The notes: generated by a model from the sequence alone, not told the origin. A DNA stretch of 64,000 bases from Streptomyces rhizoryzae (GCF_023155275.1 NZ_JALMUV010000001.1:186001-250000); one strand, 5' to 3'; shown: positions 16,905 through 25,835, counted from the stretch's first letter. Translations and numbers: made by a program.

Positions 16905-17783
16905 TCACCGCTTCACCAGGTTCAGGATCAGCGTGGCGATGTCCTCCGGAGCCTCCTCGGCCATGAAGTGGCCCGCCTGGGTGGTGAAGTGCTGAAGGTC
17001 GGTGGCCCACGGTCGCCAGGTCGCGGTGGCGTCGAAACCCAGCTGCCGGCCCCAGTCCTGCTGGACGACCGTCACCGGCATGGTGAGGCGGTTGCCGGCG
17101 TCGAGGTCGGCCTGGTCGTGTGCGATGTCGACGGTCGCGGTGGCGCGGTAGTCGGCGACGATCGACGGAACGGCGTCCCGGCATGCGCGAAGATACTCGG
17201 CGCGCACTTCCGCGGGGATCGCATCGGAGCCCGTGGACCAGACGTCGAGGAAGTGGCCGAAGAATGCGTCGGCGCTTCCGGCGATCATCCGCTCGGGCAG
17301 ACCGGGCGGCTGGGCCATCAGATACAGGTGGAAAGCCACCGCCGCGCTGACGCCGTGGAGGACGTTCCAGGTGTCCAGAGTGGGAACGATGTCCAGGATT
17401 CCCAGGTGGCTGATCCGATGCGGGTGGTCCAGGCCGGCCCGGAAAGCAACGTGCGCGCCGCGGTCGTGCCCGACCAGCGCGAACCGGTCGAACCCGAGCG
17501 CGTCGGCCAGGCCGATGATGTCTGCGGCCATCGTCCGCTTCGCGTAGGTGTCCTCGGCGACCGCTTCCGGCTTGCTGCTGGCGCCGTAGCCGCGAAGGTC
17601 GGGGCAGACCACGGTGTGGTGCTCGGCCAGGAGGGGAGCCACCTGCCGCCACATCAGGTGGGTCTCGGGAAAGCCGTGGAGCAGCACCACGGGCGGCCCT
17701 TCTCCGCCGACCGCCGTGTTCAGCTCCACGCCGTCCGCCACACCGATCGACCTGGTCTCACACCCCGGAATGCTGATGCCCAT
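16905..17783 (-). CDS. Haloacetate-dehalogenase-like alpha/beta hydrolase
   Basis: A 292-residue alpha/beta hydrolase of the fluoroacetate dehalogenase group. HGFPETHLMW forms the oxyanion region, Asp107 in GHDRGA is the nucleophile, Asp131 in LDIVPT and His272 in QAGHFMAEEAP complete the triad. Arg108, one carboxylate-binding Arg, is present. From memory of characterised enzymes, the second Arg is His111 here and the halide-binding Trp is Leu153 (His152 is kept). It may thus hydrolyse a different substrate or act as an epoxide hydrolase. It diverges from the SARP-like regulator gene, which is a plausible controller. GGAG precedes ATG 17783. Confidence 0.82.
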   Translation of the reverse strand: MGISIPGCETRSIGVADGVELNTAVGGEGPPVVLLHGFPETHLMWRQVAPLLAEHHTVVCPDLRGYGASSKPEAVAEDTYAKRTMAADIIGLADALGFDRFALVGHDRGAHVAFRAGLDHPHRISHLGILDIVPTLDTWNVLHGVSAAVAFHLYLMAQPPGLPERMIAGSADAFFGHFLDVWSTGSDAIPAEVRAEYLRACRDAVPSIVADYRATATVDIAHDQADLDAGNRLTMPVTVVQQDWGRQLGFDATATWRPWATDLQHFTTQAGHFMAEEAPEDIATLILNLVKR

Positions 17784-17912
17784 CGTTGTCGTCTCCTTCT
17801 CCCGGACTTGGATGTCTCTGCCGCTCACACGCGGATGCATGAACGAGAGGAGGATCGGGGAGCCGGATCAGCAGTGGATCAGCAGCAGCCTGGAACCGAC
17901 GACAATGAGGAC

Positions 17913-19859
17913 ATGGAGATCCTCGTCAAGGTGCTCGGGCCGATCGAGGTCACGGATGCCGAGGGCCGCCCCGTGCCGGTGGGCAGCCGGCGTCGCCGCG
18001 AGCTTCTGGGACGGCTGGTCGCGGCCGGCGGCCGGGCCGTCCCGCTTCCGGTGTTGCTCGATGATCTCTGGGAGGACCCTCCGCCCGCAGCTGCCGGGAC
18101 GGTCCGCACCTTCGTCGCCGAGCTCCGCCGCGCCCTCGAACCCGACCGTCCTCCGCGAACCCGGTCGCACACCATCGAGACCGTCGGCACCGGATACGCC
18201 TTGCGGATCCCACGGGCACACGTCGACGCCCACCGGTTCGAGGACACCCTCCGGGCCCTGCACGACGCGCCCAGTGGCCAGGCTGCCGGCGCACTGAGCG
18301 AAGCGCTCTCATGGTGGCAGGGCGAGCCGTACGCAGACCTCGACGCCTCACCCTGGCTGACGCCGGAGCGCGCGCGGCTGACAGAGCTCCACCGTCAAGC
18401 CGTCGAGCTGCGCGCCCGAGCGATGCTCGACCTCGGACGGGGTGCGCCCCTCATCCCGGAGCTGGAGACGTTCACCACCGCACACCCGTGGCGGGAGCGT
18501 GCCTGGGTTCTGCTGGCCCATGCTCTGTACCAAGCCGGCCGCCAGGTGGACGCGCTGGCCTCGCTGCGTGACGCGCGAACCAGACTGCTGGATCGGTTCG
18601 GACTGGAATCGGCGGACGACCTCGACCATCTCGAACGTGACATCCTCCGGCACGCCGCGCACCTGACGCCCGCGCCCCGGAACGAGGACCAGCTGCGCCT
18701 CCTCACGCGCACAGAAGCGACGGGGACCTTCACCCGGCTGCGCTCGATGAGCACCGTGGCCAGGGCGGCCGCGGTCACCGGCGGCACCAACCTGGTACTT
18801 GCCCAAGAACAACGCGCCGCGGCCGCCGCGGAAGCCGAACGGACCGAAGACCCCGGCCTCACCGCCCGCGTGATCGCCGCGTACGACGTCCCCACCATCT
18901 GGACGCGCGCCGACGATCCCGGACGGTCCGAGGCACTGGTCGCCACCACTCGGCGCACTCTGCACCGGCTGGGGCCGGAATCTCCACCCGCACTCCGGGC
19001 ACGTCTCCTCGCCACCATCGGCCTCGAGCATCGCGGAAGCCGAGACCGCTGGGCCCTCGAGGCGGCGACCGAAGCCGAACGGCTGGCCCGGGACCTCCAG
19101 GACCCCAGCGTGCTGGTACTCGCGCTCAACGCCCGATTCGTGCAGTCCTTCCAGCGCCCCGGGCGCACCGGCGAACGCGACGTGATCGCCGGCGAGCTCA
19201 TCGATCTCTCCACACGGCACGATCTCCCGATGTTCGAGATCCTTGGCCATCTGATCAAGGTCCAGGTCGGCGCGGCCCGCGGCGACACCGAGACCGCGCA
19301 CCAACACGTCGTGGCGGCCGGGCGGCTCGCCGCCCTTCACGAAACCCCGCTCGTGCGCGTTCTCACCGCCGCCTTCCGGGCCATGCAGCTGGCAGAACGC
19401 GCGGACGACCCCGCCGAGGCCGCTCACGCCTATCGCACCGTAGCCACCGACCTCGCCGGCGCCGGCATGCCCGGGGTGGAAGCCGGCATCCTCCCGCTCG
19501 CGCTCCTCTCACTCCGCATGCGCCACCAACGCCCCGCGCCAACGGACCCCGCCCTCGACTGGGGCCCTTACCGTCCCTGGGCCCAGCCCCTCCTCAGCCT
19601 CGCCGACGGCGACCTCACGGCGGCCCGCGAGGCCGCCGCCCTCCTGCCCAGACCTCCCGCTGACCACCTGTACGACTCGCTCTGGGCCGTCACCGCACAT
19701 ACCGCGATCCTGCTCCAAGACGCCTCCCTCGCCACCCAAGCGCACGAGGCCCTGTCGCCTCTGCGCGGCGAGATCGCGGGCGGAACAACCGCCATGATCA
19801 GCTTTGGCCCCGTCAACGACATCCTGGCCACCCTCGATCCGTACCGCATGCGGCGGTGA
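17913..19859 (+). CDS. SARP/AfsR-family transcriptional regulator (winged helix + BTAD + helical repeats)
   Basis: A 648-residue regulator. An OmpR-like winged helix occupies about 1-95 (VLGPIEVTDAEGRPVPVG, RTFVAELRRALEP) and a bacterial transcriptional activation domain about 97-250 (WWQGEPYADL, HALYQAGRQVDALASLRDARTRLLDRFG). The C-terminal 390 residues are TPR-like helices; no NB-ARC P-loop is visible, so it is a SARP with a helical-repeat tail, not a full AfsR. Such proteins activate secondary-metabolism or local genes by binding direct heptamer repeats near -35. It diverges from the dehalogenase-like gene. Start at ATG 17913 (MEILVKVLGPIEV). Confidence 0.86.
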   Translation: MEILVKVLGPIEVTDAEGRPVPVGSRRRRELLGRLVAAGGRAVPLPVLLDDLWEDPPPAAAGTVRTFVAELRRALEPDRPPRTRSHTIETVGTGYALRIPRAHVDAHRFEDTLRALHDAPSGQAAGALSEALSWWQGEPYADLDASPWLTPERARLTELHRQAVELRARAMLDLGRGAPLIPELETFTTAHPWRERAWVLLAHALYQAGRQVDALASLRDARTRLLDRFGLESADDLDHLERDILRHAAHLTPAPRNEDQLRLLTRTEATGTFTRLRSMSTVARAAAVTGGTNLVLAQEQRAAAAAEAERTEDPGLTARVIAAYDVPTIWTRADDPGRSEALVATTRRTLHRLGPESPPALRARLLATIGLEHRGSRDRWALEAATEAERLARDLQDPSVLVLALNARFVQSFQRPGRTGERDVIAGELIDLSTRHDLPMFEILGHLIKVQVGAARGDTETAHQHVVAAGRLAALHETPLVRVLTAAFRAMQLAERADDPAEAAHAYRTVATDLAGAGMPGVEAGILPLALLSLRMRHQRPAPTDPALDWGPYRPWAQPLLSLADGDLTAAREAAALLPRPPADHLYDSLWAVTAHTAILLQDASLATQAHEALSPLRGEIAGGTTAMISFGPVNDILATLDPYRMRR

Positions 19860-20079
19860 CGCCCACCCCCCGAACCGATCCCCCGTCTGTTGCCTGCGCC
19901 GACAACGTCCGGCCGCGCGACCGATGGTGGGCGCGTTCGGTGGCCGACGGGCTACCGGCGCCTCCGGCACCCACCAGCCCCCGCGGGCGCCCATGACAGG
20001 CCCTGCGCGACAGCGGACCCGGCAGACCAGGACTCGCAGACCCACGCGGGAAGCACCCGCACCCGCGATACTGCGTGGC

Positions 20080-20961
20080 ATGCCCAACAACCGTGAGCTG
20101 GGGAGCTTTCTGCGGAAGGCGCGCAGCCAAGTGGATCCCGAGCAGGCCGGTCTGCCGCCGGACAGCCGTACGCGGCGTGTCCCGGGCCTGCGCCGTGAAG
20201 AGGTAGCGCGCCTGGCCGGGGTATCGACCGACTACTACACCCGGCTCGAACAAGGACGCCCGATCGCCCCGTCGCCCGGTGTCGTGGACGCGCTCTGCCG
20301 CGCCCTGGGCCTCGACGAGGCGGGACGCACCTACCTCCACTCCCTCCTCGGGGCGACGGCCGCGCCGTCCCGGCGTCACCGCCGAAGCGCCCAGGGGCTC
20401 CGACCCGGCCTTCACCAGCTCATCGACGCACTCGACGGCGAACCGGCCCTGGTTCTCGGCCGCCGCAGCGACGTCCTGGCGGCCAACCGGATGGCCAAGG
20501 CACTGTTCGCCGACTTCGACCAGCTGCCCGTCCGGCACCGCAATTACGCACGCTGGATGTTCCTCGGCGAGGAACCCCGGACGCTGTTCATCGACTGGGA
20601 GGACCAGGCACGGGCCGCCGTGGAGAGCCTGCGCCTGGAGGCGGGAAGGGACGCGGACGACCGGGCCACGAACGATCTCATCGCAGAGCTGCGCGGAAAG
20701 AGCACGGAATTCGACCGCTGGTGGGAAGAGCACCGGGTCCACCAGCGCACCCACGGCTCCAAGCGCCTCCACCACGCGCTCGTCGGTGAACTGACAGTGC
20801 AGTACGAGACGCTGACCCTGCCGGGAGACCCGGACACCACCCTTTACGTCTACACCGCGGAACCCGGATCGCCGTCCGGACTGGCACTCGGCCTCCTGGC
20901 CGTGTGGACCCTCACCGGCACCGGAACGCCCCGGACCGGCACAGCTCAGGAGCCCGACTGA
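20080..20961 (+). CDS. XRE-family regulator with MmyB-like ligand-binding domain
   Basis: A 293-residue paralogue of the regulator at 14934. The HTH carries RRVPGLRREEVARLAGVSTDYYTRLEQGR; the MmyB-like domain includes VLAANRMAKALF and WMFLGEEPRTLFIDWE. The start is ATG 20080 (MPNNRELGSFLRKAR). It is followed in the same direction, 265 bp on, by a quinone-oxidoreductase-like gene, which it may control. The 265-bp gap holds nothing else that I can support. Confidence 0.9.
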   Translation: MPNNRELGSFLRKARSQVDPEQAGLPPDSRTRRVPGLRREEVARLAGVSTDYYTRLEQGRPIAPSPGVVDALCRALGLDEAGRTYLHSLLGATAAPSRRHRRSAQGLRPGLHQLIDALDGEPALVLGRRSDVLAANRMAKALFADFDQLPVRHRNYARWMFLGEEPRTLFIDWEDQARAAVESLRLEAGRDADDRATNDLIAELRGKSTEFDRWWEEHRVHQRTHGSKRLHHALVGELTVQYETLTLPGDPDTTLYVYTAEPGSPSGLALGLLAVWTLTGTGTPRTGTAQEPD

Positions 20962-21226
20962 CACGGGTGTTCGTCCCGTATCCGGCGGCCACGTCCCCGG
21001 GAGCCCGGTGCAGCGGAAGTGCGGCACAGCTTCACCGTTGCGCCGCCGGGTCCGCGTCGGCCCACCCCGCGTCCGCCCCGGCATCGCATCGCTCGCGTGC
21101 CGGAATACTCCCGCCGCGTTCCGTTGTTGGGAGTGACGCCCGAGGAACACCCCAGGGGCACCCGCTCCCTGGGCTGCACAGCACGCCCCAGCACGCCCTC
21201 ACGGGCGGGCGAAGGACAGGTGAGAG

Positions 21227-22240
21227 ATGAAAGCCGTCATCCGGACAGCTCCCGGCGGCCCCGAAGTGCTCCAGGTCGTCGAGCGTCCGCTCCCCGGGCC
21301 CGGACCCGGCGAGGTACGGGTCCGGGTGCACGTCTCGGGCCTCAATCCCACCGACTGGCGCGGCCGCCGACGCGCACTGCCGCCCGGCATGGACGAGCAG
21401 GTGCCCCACCAGGACGGTGCCGGGGTCGTCGACGCCGTCGGGCCGGAGGTCGATCCGGCGCGGATCGGACAGCGGGTGTGGATCTGGGAAGCTGCGTGGG
21501 AGCGGCCCTGGGGAACGGCCCAGGAGTACACAGTCGTCCCCGCTCGGCATGCCGTCGCCCTGCCCGACCACGCCCCGTTCGAACTCGGTGCGTCCCTGGG
21601 CATCCCGGCACTGACGGCGCACCGCGCGCTGACCGTCCACGACGGCGGCCCAGGACGTCTCGCACCCGGCACTCTGGACGGCACGACCGTGCTGGTGGCG
21701 GGTGGTGCGGGGGCGGTCGGCAACGCGGCGGTGCAGCTCGCCCGCTGGGCCGGTGCGCGCGTGGTCACCACGGTCAGCAGCCCGGCGAAGGCCGCACTGG
21801 CACGCGCGGCCGGTGCGCACCGGGTGGTCGACTACCGTACGCAGGACGCGGCGGCCGAGATCCTCTCGTTCGCGCCCGCGGGCGTCGACATCGTCGTGGA
21901 GGTCGCACCGGGCGCCAACGCCGCGCTCGACCTCGCGGTGGCCGCCCAAGGGGCTGTCATCGCCTACTACTCGGGGGGCGAGAAGGAGGAGCTGTCCGTT
22001 CCCGTGCTCTCCTCGCTGTCGGCGAACCTGCGCTGGCAGAGCGTCTTCGTCTACCGCGTGCCGTACGCGGCGAAGCAGCAGGCGCTCGCCGACGTCGCGG
22101 CGGCCGTGGACGCGGGTGCGCTGCGCGTGGGCGAGGACGCCGGACTGCCCTTGCACCGCTTCCCGCTGGAGCACGCCGCCGACGCCCACGCGGCCCTCGA
22201 ACAGGGCGTCGTCGGAAAGGTCCTGCTCGACGTCGCTTGA
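21227..22240 (+). CDS. Zinc-free MDR-family NADPH:quinone oxidoreductase
   Basis: A 337-residue medium-chain reductase. The GroES-like domain starts MKAVIRTAPGGPEVLQVVERP; the Rossmann fold carries VLVAGGAGAVGNAAVQLARWAGARVV with the AxGxxG-type nucleotide motif. The cysteine/histidine zinc-ligand set of alcohol dehydrogenases is absent, so it belongs to the quinone oxidoreductase/zeta-crystallin group and reduces quinones or enones with NADPH. An AGGTGAGAG site precedes ATG 21227. Probably a redox-detoxification gene linked to the upstream XRE regulator. Confidence 0.87.
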   Translation: MKAVIRTAPGGPEVLQVVERPLPGPGPGEVRVRVHVSGLNPTDWRGRRRALPPGMDEQVPHQDGAGVVDAVGPEVDPARIGQRVWIWEAAWERPWGTAQEYTVVPARHAVALPDHAPFELGASLGIPALTAHRALTVHDGGPGRLAPGTLDGTTVLVAGGAGAVGNAAVQLARWAGARVVTTVSSPAKAALARAAGAHRVVDYRTQDAAAEILSFAPAGVDIVVEVAPGANAALDLAVAAQGAVIAYYSGGEKEELSVPVLSSLSANLRWQSVFVYRVPYAAKQQALADVAAAVDAGALRVGEDAGLPLHRFPLEHAADAHAALEQGVVGKVLLDVA

Positions 22241-22311
22241 CGGGCTCGGCCCCGGACCGGCAGTGGCCCGGCCTCGGGGAACGACAGGAGAGCGATAACC
22301 GGTCGACTGAC

Positions 22312-22326
22312 CTGACACGGTGTCAG
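22312..22326. promoter_or_regulatory. Perfect 15-bp palindrome upstream of the amidase remnant
   Basis: CTGACACGGTGTCAG is a perfect 7+1+7 dyad, 71 bp before the start of the amidase pseudogene. It looks like a TetR/GntR-type operator. A very similar dyad lies inside the right repeat of the nearby RCC1 element. Confidence 0.5.
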
Positions 22327-22627
22327 CCCGCCTCCCACCGGGTGAGGTGAACAGACAGGCTCGGGAAGTGCGTTGTGGAGGAAGGGGCCCGGGCCGATGG
22401 AGCAGAGCGATCTCGTGTGGCGTGACGCGTCGGCGCGACCGGCCGGCGGCCCGCTCAGCGGAGTCCCCTTCACGGTCAAGGACTCCTTCGACACCGCGGG
22501 GCCCCCACCACCTGGGGGGCGAAGCTCTTCGCCGACCGGGTGCCCGACACCGATGCCACTGTGGTGGCCCGCCTTCGGCAGGCCGGCGGCATCCCGCCGG
22601 CCAAGACGAACCTGCCGGAGACGTCTC

Positions 22628-22683
22628 AGGACTGGAATCAGAATGAGGTTCCGGGGCTCGGGGGTGACGGCACGTCAGTTCAC
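22628..22683. repeat. Left terminal inverted repeat of the RCC1 element
   Basis: Pairs with 23621-23677 in inverted orientation, roughly 46 of 56 positions matching with one gap. Includes the dyad TGACGGCACGTCA (22665-22677) and the stop codon of the RCC1-like gene. Confidence 0.8.
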
Positions 22684-23553
22684 GTGGGCGCGTCCCGGGG
22701 CACAGGGAAGCTGGACTCCGAACCAGGCATCCACTTCGCACTGTCTGTCGGCATTGTTCCCTGCGGTCACGACTGTGCCGTCGGCACGCAGGCCGAGGGT
22801 GTGCGTTGAACCGGCCGCCACGGCGACAATGTCGCGCCAATCGCCGACCTCGCACTGTCCGTAGCCGTTGTCTCCCGCTGCGAGAACCCGCCCAGAGGCT
22901 GTGACCCCGACGGTGTGGTAGCTGCCCGCGCCGAGTGCCACCACGTCTTCCCACTCATCGACCTCGCACGCCCCGGTTGCCCGCTCCCCGGTCGCTACTG
23001 CCCGCCCGTCGGCTCTGAGACCGACGGTATGGAGGTACCCGGCCGAAATCGCAGTCAGGTCACGCCACCCCTCAACGGCACACTGTCCGCGTCGGTTGTT
23101 CCCTGCGGCCAGTGCAGAACCGTCCGACCGGACGCCGACCGAGTGCCAGTCACCACACGAGAGGACGACCATCTCGCGCCAGGACTGCACGGCGCACTGT
23201 CCTTCTGCACTGCGGCCAACTGCCAGCACGCGGCCATTCGCGAGTAGCCCGAGCGTGCGGCGCCAGCCTGCGGCCACGGCCGTGACGCCTCGCCATCCGG
23301 CGACATCACACTGCCCATCGCCATTCCACCCCGTCGCCAGCACCGTGCCGTCCGACCGGAGTCCCACCGTATGAGACCTGCCCGTGTTCGTCGCGGTATG
23401 GACATTGCCGACTGCCACCGTGACGACGTCGTCCCATCGCTCGACACGACATTCAGCGGCCGCGGTATTGCCCACGGCGAGAACGGTTCCATCCCAGCGC
23501 CGTCCCACCGAATGACGCCTTCCGGCCGCCAGCGCCGACGAGTTGGCGAACAT
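22675..23553 (-). CDS. RCC1-repeat beta-propeller protein
   Basis: A 292-residue protein built almost entirely of about seven repeats of roughly 39 residues. The repeat pattern is H(T/S)VGLRxDGxVLAxGxNxxGQCxVxxWxDVVAVxxG. This is the RCC1/BLIP-II propeller pattern; a seven-bladed propeller is expected. There is no signal peptide, membrane segment or enzymatic motif. Bacterial RCC1 proteins are diverse (inhibitors, surface proteins), so the function is unknown. It is the only gene of the TIR element. ATG 23553 follows AAGGAGG closely; the stop lies within the left inverted repeat. Confidence 0.8.
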   Translation of the reverse strand: MFANSSALAAGRRHSVGRRWDGTVLAVGNTAAAECRVERWDDVVTVAVGNVHTATNTGRSHTVGLRSDGTVLATGWNGDGQCDVAGWRGVTAVAAGWRRTLGLLANGRVLAVGRSAEGQCAVQSWREMVVLSCGDWHSVGVRSDGSALAAGNNRRGQCAVEGWRDLTAISAGYLHTVGLRADGRAVATGERATGACEVDEWEDVVALGAGSYHTVGVTASGRVLAAGDNGYGQCEVGDWRDIVAVAAGSTHTLGLRADGTVVTAGNNADRQCEVDAWFGVQLPCAPGRAHVN

Positions 23554-23620
23554 TCCGCCTCCTTGTGCTCGGCGCGTTCGCGACATGGGATTCCACCTTA
23601 CTTCGCGGAGCCGAACCCGA

Positions 23621-23677
23621 GTGACCTGACGCGGCGTCATTCCCGAGCCCCCGAGACCTCATTCTGATTCCGGTCCT
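23621..23677. repeat. Right terminal inverted repeat of the RCC1 element
   Basis: Inverted copy of 22628-22683. Contains the perfect dyad TGACGCGGCGTCA (23627-23639), 68 bp upstream of the RCC1-like start codon, where it could also act as the gene's operator. Confidence 0.8.
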
Positions 23678-24089
23678 TACTGGACCGAGACGGACAACCG
23701 CCTGACCGGCAGGTCCCTGAACCCCTACGACCCCCAGCGCACTCCCGGGGGCTCCAGCGGCGGTGAACCGGCGGCCATCGCGAGCGGGCTCTCGCTGCTC
23801 GGTATCGGGAGCGACGTCGCCCTCTCCGTGCGGGGGCCCGCCGCCGACACGGGGATCGCCTCGGTCAAACCCACCCCCGGCAGGTTGCCGATGACCGGCC
23901 ACTTTCCCGCCGTGCCGCGCCGCTGGTGGCACGCCGGCCCGATGGCCCACAGCGTGCGCGATCTGCGCTTGGCGCTCTCCCTCATGGAAGGGCCCGAGGG
24001 CAGCGACCCCTACGCCGTGGCGCTGCCCGCCGCAGACCGCACCCGTCGCAGGGCTCGGCTGCGGCTTCCTGCCTGCCCATGGCGCGGCG

Positions 24090-24782
24090 TCAATACAGGT
24101 CGTTCTTGTAGTGGTCGTCGATGACCTCGTGCAAGCCGTCGGCGAGGGGACCGAGGGTGTCGGCCATCTTCGCGGCGTTCTCCGCGATCGTCAGGGTGTA
24201 GAAGTCTCCGCCGACCAGGGCCGCGTCCGCCAGTCCGCGGGCGTCGCCGTCCCACAGGCCGGCCCGGATGACCGCTTTGCCGCACTGCCCGAACACCTCG
24301 CGGACGCGCACGATCGTCGCGAGCACGGCCGGTTTGCCGTCCGCGCCGAGCATGCCCAGCAGCTCCGGGTCGTCGGTGATGAACGCGTCGCCGTTGACCC
24401 GGATCACTTCGCGCACGCCGGGAACGAAGAAGACGAGCCCGACCGCCGGGTTGCGGGTGATGTTCTCGAAGCTGTCGGCGAGCTTGTTGCCGGGCCGGTC
24501 GGGAATGGCGAGCGTCCAGGGGTCGAGGACCCGCACGGAACCGGGCGGGTCGCCCTTGGGGCTGGTGTCCAGCTGCCCGTCGGCGCCGACGGTGGCCATG
24601 CAGAAGAAGGGGCTGTGGGCGATGAACCGGGCGGAGAACTCGCCCAGTTGCGCCTCCTTCTTCTCCGCGATGAAACGCGGCGGATATCCGATGACCTCGC
24701 GGACCCGCTGCATCGTCACCGGCCGGTAGGCGTCCGCGGCGGTGCCCGCCGGCAGGTCGGTGGTGGTCTCTGCTGTGCTCAT
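24090..24782 (-). CDS. PPOX-class FMN-dependent flavoprotein (MSMEG_1061-like)
   Basis: A 230-residue pyridoxamine-phosphate-oxidase-like split-barrel flavoprotein. Typical segments are FFCMATVGADGQLDTSPKGDPPG and NPAVGLVFFVPGVREVIRVNGDA. These proteins bind FMN or F420 and reduce or oxidise small molecules. It follows the PDR/VanB reductase gene at 24 bp, so the pair is likely an electron-transfer unit: the reductase passes NAD(P)H electrons on. The divergent TetR gene and its operators suggest induction by a substrate. ATG 24782. Confidence 0.86.
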   Translation of the reverse strand: MSTAETTTDLPAGTAADAYRPVTMQRVREVIGYPPRFIAEKKEAQLGEFSARFIAHSPFFCMATVGADGQLDTSPKGDPPGSVRVLDPWTLAIPDRPGNKLADSFENITRNPAVGLVFFVPGVREVIRVNGDAFITDDPELLGMLGADGKPAVLATIVRVREVFGQCGKAVIRAGLWDGDARGLADAALVGGDFYTLTIAENAAKMADTLGPLADGLHEVIDDHYKNDLY

Positions 24783-24806
24783 GGCGCGGCTTCCTTTCCC
24801 GCGGGG

Positions 24807-25835
24807 TTACAGGCCGAGGACGAGTCGCGGGGTCCGGGCGCGCGATACGCAGACGAACATCCGGTCGCCGACGTCCCGTTCCTCCGCGGAGAGGATCTCG
24901 TCGCGGTGGTCGGGCACCCCCTCCAGCACGGTGGTCTCGCAGGAGCCGCACAGCCCGGAGCGGCAGGACGCCGGCACCCGGATCCCGGCTTCTTCGAGGC
25001 CGTCGAGGATGCTGCGCCCCGCGGGGACGGCGACGGTCCGGCCGGAGGCACGGCAGACGACGTCGACGGGCTTGTCGTCGGCGGGCGTCCGGGGACGGCG
25101 GGCCGTGAAGCGTTCGACGTGCAGGGTGTCCCGGGGCCAGTGCGCCACGGCTTCGCCGAGCGCGCTCAGCAGCGGCGCCGGTCCGCAGGCATAGATCTTC
25201 GCGCCGGGCTCGACCTGGGCGAAGAGCGAGCCCAGGGGCGCGCGGCCGACGGTGTCCGCGGGGTAGAGACCGACCCGCGACCCGTAGTGCCGCAGTTCGT
25301 CGAGAAACGGCATCGACGCCGCGGTGTGACCGCCGTACAGCAGCCGCCAGGGCGTGCCCTGCGTCTCCGCCTGGCGGATCATGGGCAGGATCGGCGTAAT
25401 CCCGATGCCGCCGGCGACGAACACGTACGAGGCGGCCGGCCGGAAGCCGAAGTTGTTGCGGGGGCCCTTGAGGTGGAGGCGCTGCCCGGGGCGCAGGAAG
25501 GCGTGGACGTACTCGGAGCCGCCGCGGCCGGCCCGCTCCCGCCGCACCCCGATCCGGTAGGAGGCCACGTCGCCGGTCGGTCCGCACAGGGAGTACTGGC
25601 GCTGGATCCCGGTCGGCAGCACGAGGTCCACGTGCGCTCCGGGTTCCCACGGTGGCAGCGGCCCGCCCCCGGCCTTGGCCAGCTGGAGTGAGACGACACC
25701 GTCCGCTTCCCAGCGCAGCTGCCGGACGGTGACGTCGAACCCGCTGGAGGGGGCGCCGTGCTCGCGGTCCGCGGCGGGCTGCCGGCCGGAAGCGGACTGG
25801 GTGGGGGCGGCGGGGGTGGCGGCGGAAGAAGGCAT
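24807..25835 (-). CDS. PDR/VanB-family oxidoreductase (FMN reductase with C-terminal 2Fe-2S ferredoxin)
   Basis: A 342-residue phthalate-dioxygenase-reductase-type protein. After an Ala/Gly-rich start come the FMN domain with RQYSLCGP, the NAD domain with VFVAGGIGITPILPM and a plant-type 2Fe-2S domain with ligands Cys291, Cys296, Cys299 and Cys329. It transfers electrons from NADH through FMN to the cluster, normally for an oxygenase; the adjacent PPOX flavoprotein is the only candidate partner here. ATG 25835 is close to the first TetR operator, so the pair is probably repressed by the divergent TetR protein. Confidence 0.88.
   Translation of the reverse strand: MPSSAATPAAPTQSASGRQPAADREHGAPSSGFDVTVRQLRWEADGVVSLQLAKAGGGPLPPWEPGAHVDLVLPTGIQRQYSLCGPTGDVASYRIGVRRERAGRGGSEYVHAFLRPGQRLHLKGPRNNFGFRPAASYVFVAGGIGITPILPMIRQAETQGTPWRLLYGGHTAASMPFLDELRHYGSRVGLYPADTVGRAPLGSLFAQVEPGAKIYACGPAPLLSALGEAVAHWPRDTLHVERFTARRPRTPADDKPVDVVCRASGRTVAVPAGRSILDGLEEAGIRVPASCRSGLCGSCETTVLEGVPDHRDEILSAEERDVGDRMFVCVSRARTPRLVLGL

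Larger units (their letters stand above)
22628..23677. mobile_element. 1.05-kb TIR element carrying an RCC1-repeat gene, no transposase
   Basis: The element interrupts the amidase remnant between the codons for ETS and YW. Its ends are imperfect inverted repeats of about 56 bp: both start AGGAC(T/C)GGAATCAGA and continue through a GAGGT, a GC-rich block and a TGACG-CGTCA dyad. The only gene is the RCC1-like gene on the minus strand. It has no transposase, so it must be mobilised in trans or be a domesticated remnant. No clear target duplication is visible; one extra C lies at the left junction. Confidence 0.75.
22397..24030 (+). pseudogene. Amidase-signature family pseudogene, frameshifted, interrupted and truncated
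   Basis: Three pieces of one amidase are visible. Piece 1 (22397-22500) reads MEQSDLVW...GVPFTVKDSFDTAG and contains the catalytic Lys of VKDS. A one-base deletion in a G run at about 22499-22502 then shifts the frame, and piece 2 (to 22626) reads TTWGAKLFADRVPD...AKTNLPETS. Piece 3 (23678-24030) resumes at YWTETDN and includes the GGSSGGE serine motif and PGRLPMTGHFP. Joining pieces 2 and 3 restores LPETS-YWTETDN, so the DNA between them is an insertion. The C-terminal half is missing. Nonfunctional as it stands. Confidence 0.85.

Noticed and set aside
22675..23553. RCC1-like gene as transfer from a eukaryote
   Set aside because: RCC1-type propellers are common in actinobacteria and the codon use is Streptomyces-like; the element context is the better explanation.
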